From Thamnaconus septentrionalis (lineage: Eukaryota; Chordata; Actinopteri; Tetraodontiformes; Monacanthidae): a stretch of DNA of 64,000 nucleotides. The notes beneath the pieces were generated by a model. That model had not been told where the DNA came from and ran no database searches. It saw only the letters and a program-made list of their open reading frames with translations. The DNA lies in the NCBI GenBank assembly GCA_009823395.1, contig CM020511.1:20318001-20382000 (forward strand). The letters are read 5' to 3'. Shown here one piece after another: positions 60,703 to 64,000 of the stretch. Numbering within the stretch: position 1 is the first letter of the stretch; each line of letters starts with the position of its first letter. A program made the position numbers and the translations under genes.

Positions 60703-63700
60703 GCCCATCGAGGAGTGTGCTCCAAAAGCATGCGCTCATGCTCTTGGCAGCTCCTCCACCCTGTCAACTTAATGGATGGGCCTCCGACTCTGGACTGTAT
60801 ATCCCCACTGTTCCCGCTATTGTAAAAAGCCCTGCTCCGGCGCAGCCTACATGATTATCGCTGCACCCACTGCCACGGCGCTGCACACGGAGGGCAGCCT
60901 CAGACAGGTGGAGGGGGAGGGGGAGGGGGGTATGGCAACAAAACGCCGTCATGTGTCTCTGTTTGCGGTGCAAAAGCGGCGACAAGCAAAGTTGTGTGTG
61001 AGAACTCAAACGTCCCGCAAACAGGAGGCTTGAATTTTCTGACTGTTCTGACAAAGAACCGTCGTCATCATCATTATCATCATCATCATCATCACCATCA
61101 CCATCATGATCAATCTTTTCCAGTTTTTGTTTGCACCTTCGCCTTCGCCTCGTGTGTACTTTACGCGCGGTTTCGGCTTGTAATTGTGGGTCGTTTTTGT
61201 GATGTCACGTATCAAAATGAGCGGTTCCTCCTGGTGAAAGAGGGCAGATGTAAACACACAGGCGGCTATTTCCCTTGAAACGCGGCGCTCAGTCAGGACA
61301 GAACCAGGGGAAGCCTGTAAACAATCAGAGAAGCAGCAGGACTTCACAGCTGAGCGAGTGAACGTCTCCATCGAGGTGCCCACTGGATAGATAGATGTGC
61401 AGCTCCTTTCCTTCTTTTTTTTTTACATTTATTTCTGACTTGATGATTGGTCTGGATTTTGTTCTTGGGGAAAACAAGACACTCAATGGAGAATTTTAAT
61501 GTAACACTATCTTCAATTCTAGTACAGTATGAGCACGCTGATATAGGTTGATTATTAATATTTAACATTTGTGAAGATTTCCTGTCCTCTAATTTATAAG
61601 AGTGGTGACAAGTCGACTGTCAAAAGGTGGCAGTAACATTTAATAAATACAAACAAATACTGTAGTGCGTGTAAAATACTTAATGCTAATATATAGTATC
61701 TGGAGGATGGTAATTAGTGTATATTATTTATTTATAGTATCTATATATAGTACTAATATAGTGCATGTGCATAATATCCACAGTGCCTAGGTATAATATG
61801 TAAAATAGTGCTGTAATATAATAGTAAAATAATTGTAGTAATGTTGATCATGTTTAATAGCTGCAGATAATGTCTTGTTTTAATACATTTTGAAAAAGAC
61901 TGCAATGAAATTCAGATTTCATATAAAGTGAATAGGGGTAACTTTAAATATGTTAAAGCTTCCTACTGCTTTTCCAACATATTTAAGTTTCTGGATATTT
62001 GTTTTCTTTGAGTATTTGGCTTGTATTGTTTTCTTATTTTATTTATGTTTTTTTTTTTTGTTTAACTGATTTAGTATTTGTGTTTTTTCTGCTTGAATAA
62101 AAAAATTCAGTTCAATTCAAAATAGTGACACTTTGGAACAATAATAACAGTCCTGTAGACATTTCAGGTATCTACTTATTGCCACTGTAATCACAATCTC
62201 ACCCCCGCCCCCCAAGGAAACATTCATCTCGATCAGACGGGAAAATCTCTGAACCAGCAGACTGTTTTTGCAATTGCGCCCTCCTGTGTTCACTTGTTTT
62301 TGGTGGTGGTGGTGCAGGGCTTGGAGGGGGGGGGGCACCTTGTTCGCTCTTGAGGGGGGTGGGCGGGGCTGACAGTGGCCGGACTGGTCCGGTCTGGCCT
62401 GTTGGCGGATGGCAGCTGGTTCACCCCCAGCCAGGCAGCCTGGCCGCTCCGGAGCTCCGGCTCCATTCACGGGCCATGAACCATGAGCAAATGGCCTCTC
62501 ATCAGCAAAGCTAAGACAACACGCGCTCATCCAAAAAACAAACAGATGCGACGCGACTGCCGCCCTAAAGCCCACCAGAGCGCCGCCACGAACAAACACG
62601 CAGGGACACACACCCCAGATATGCACACGTGCACACACTCTCAAATGCAATTTGCAACAACAAGCACGGCTGAGAAGACCTTGGCTTTTATCAGCTCGAA
62701 AATGTAACCTCAGTGTTGTCGCTGTCGTTTTTATCCGAGCAGATAATAGGCCTTGTTCTTATGGCTAGTTTGAAAGGCAGTACTTCTTCAGAAAATATTA
62801 AAGAGATATCGCACATATTTTTGGATCTTCATCGTCAACTTTTCATCTTCATCATCAACTTTTGGAGTTTCATCCTGGACTCTTGTAGTTTTCCAGATTT
62901 CCGGGAAAATAACTATTTCTGTGCCTCCCACAGAAAACCCTAATATTAATGCTCGGCTGCACCTTTCACATGCTTGGAAGAGGACGTCAACCACAGGAAG
63001 GTCTCAGAAGATGCAGGCACACACCTGGCCTCGGGCATCACAGGCTGATTTCCAGAATGTTCTCGCAGGCAAAGAAGTCAAAGATGGAACATTCAGGCTA
63101 CTAAAGACGTAACACTACTAAAGATACTCCCAGGTTTGTTTGTTTTTTAAAAAACGTCCATCAGCCACCAATTAGAATAGCTTTGTGTCATGTTTGAAAA
63201 AAGATGGCATAAATCACCCACCAATGTTAACAGAGACCATCAAAGGAAACAAAAAAATTGCAAAACATCTGCGAGCAAATCATGCCAGTTATTTTAATGG
63301 ACTATTATGTGCGGTGTGTCCCGGTGCTGTTGAAACCAAACAAACGATTAGTCTCTGGCAGCGGAGCAACGCGTCTCATCGTGGTTTGTTTCCAGCTCTG
63401 CCATTCTGGCTGCACGGCGCCCCCCACCAGCAGCAGCACCTCAGTTTGCACTGTGATCACGTCAAAAAATGCTGTTTATCATCTTCCAAAGCTTTGTTTT
63501 TTAATAACAGCAGAGTCACTGAACACACTGGCTGAACAAACACAGGCTGTGCACATCTTGTGTTGTGCCCTTGTTCACCCACACACCAGTATTTGCTCAG
63601 GTAACACCGTATATGTACCTTACAGATGTGTGTAAATATTAACTTTGTGGACGCAGGTTGAAGAAAAAAAAAGAAAACCACCTGATGGTGGAGATGTGGG

Positions 63701-64000
63701 GAGATGTTGCCAAATCACTGAGAGCTACTCAGCAGTGAGCGTGCACTGCACACACAAGCGGAGCTCGGCGGAGCGCTGGGCGGATTCAGCTGTGCTCATA
63801 CCTCACCGTCCCTCTCCTCTGACATCATACCCCGACAATGCCACCATTCATAAAAGACGTCGCACACAAGACCTGGAGTTTGCGCTGCTCGAGCCCGTGC
63901 CCGAGCTGCTCCTCTCCACAGCAGAGGTGCTGCCCCAACCACGGTGGGTGGAGCAAAGACAAAAAGAAAAAACAGAACACGTACCAGGGTTACAACGTAT

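Overview
The window is vertebrate nuclear DNA, almost certainly from a teleost fish. The evidence is multi-exon genes with GT/AG introns that encode clear orthologues of vertebrate proteins, many (CA)n/(CT)n microsatellites, and interspersed repeats of types common in fish genomes. Six protein-coding genes are supported. Left to right they are colq (+, 3' part only), plekha8 (-), fkbp14 (+), chn2 (-), cpvl (+) and creb5 (-, 3' part only). I traced exon borders by hand. The summed reading frames stay open and give lengths close to the families: plekha8 558 aa, fkbp14 210 aa, chn2 beta2-type about 463 aa and beta1-type about 347 aa, cpvl 477 aa.

Layout. 1-3.6 kb: last five exons and 3' UTR of colq. 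3.6-4.8 kb: intergenic DNA with a compound microsatellite. 4.8-13.0 kb: plekha8, whose start lies 505 bp from the start of the divergent fkbp14 (13.5-14.7 kb). 15.8-37.8 kb: chn2 with two alternative first exons. Its last coding exon faces the fkbp14 3' end. 37.8-40.5 kb: divergent chn2/cpvl intergenic region. 40.5-46.6 kb: cpvl. 46.7-54.8 kb: last four coding exons and long 3' UTR of creb5, convergent with cpvl. 54.8-64 kb: a large creb5 intron with simple-repeat clusters and AT-rich islands that look like possible conserved non-coding elements.

The order and orientation of plekha8/fkbp14/chn2/cpvl/creb5 match what I recall of human 7p15-p14, but compacted: PRR15, WIPF3, SCRN1 and TRIL are absent from between these genes. 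colq, on human chromosome 3, borders the block here. The genes do not form one pathway. They act in synaptic AChE anchoring (colq), glucosylceramide transfer at the Golgi (plekha8), ER collagen folding (fkbp14), Rac-GAP signalling (chn2), a serine carboxypeptidase (cpvl) and a bZIP transcription factor (creb5).

I found no convincing new biological system. The more interesting items are a chn2 exon whose coding sequence contains a second-isoform 3' splice site, a hAT-like element with another element nested inside it, a TTAA-flanked MITE whose end carries a microsatellite, two strong foldback sequences, and a low-complexity Ala/His/Gly/Gln expansion in CREB5.
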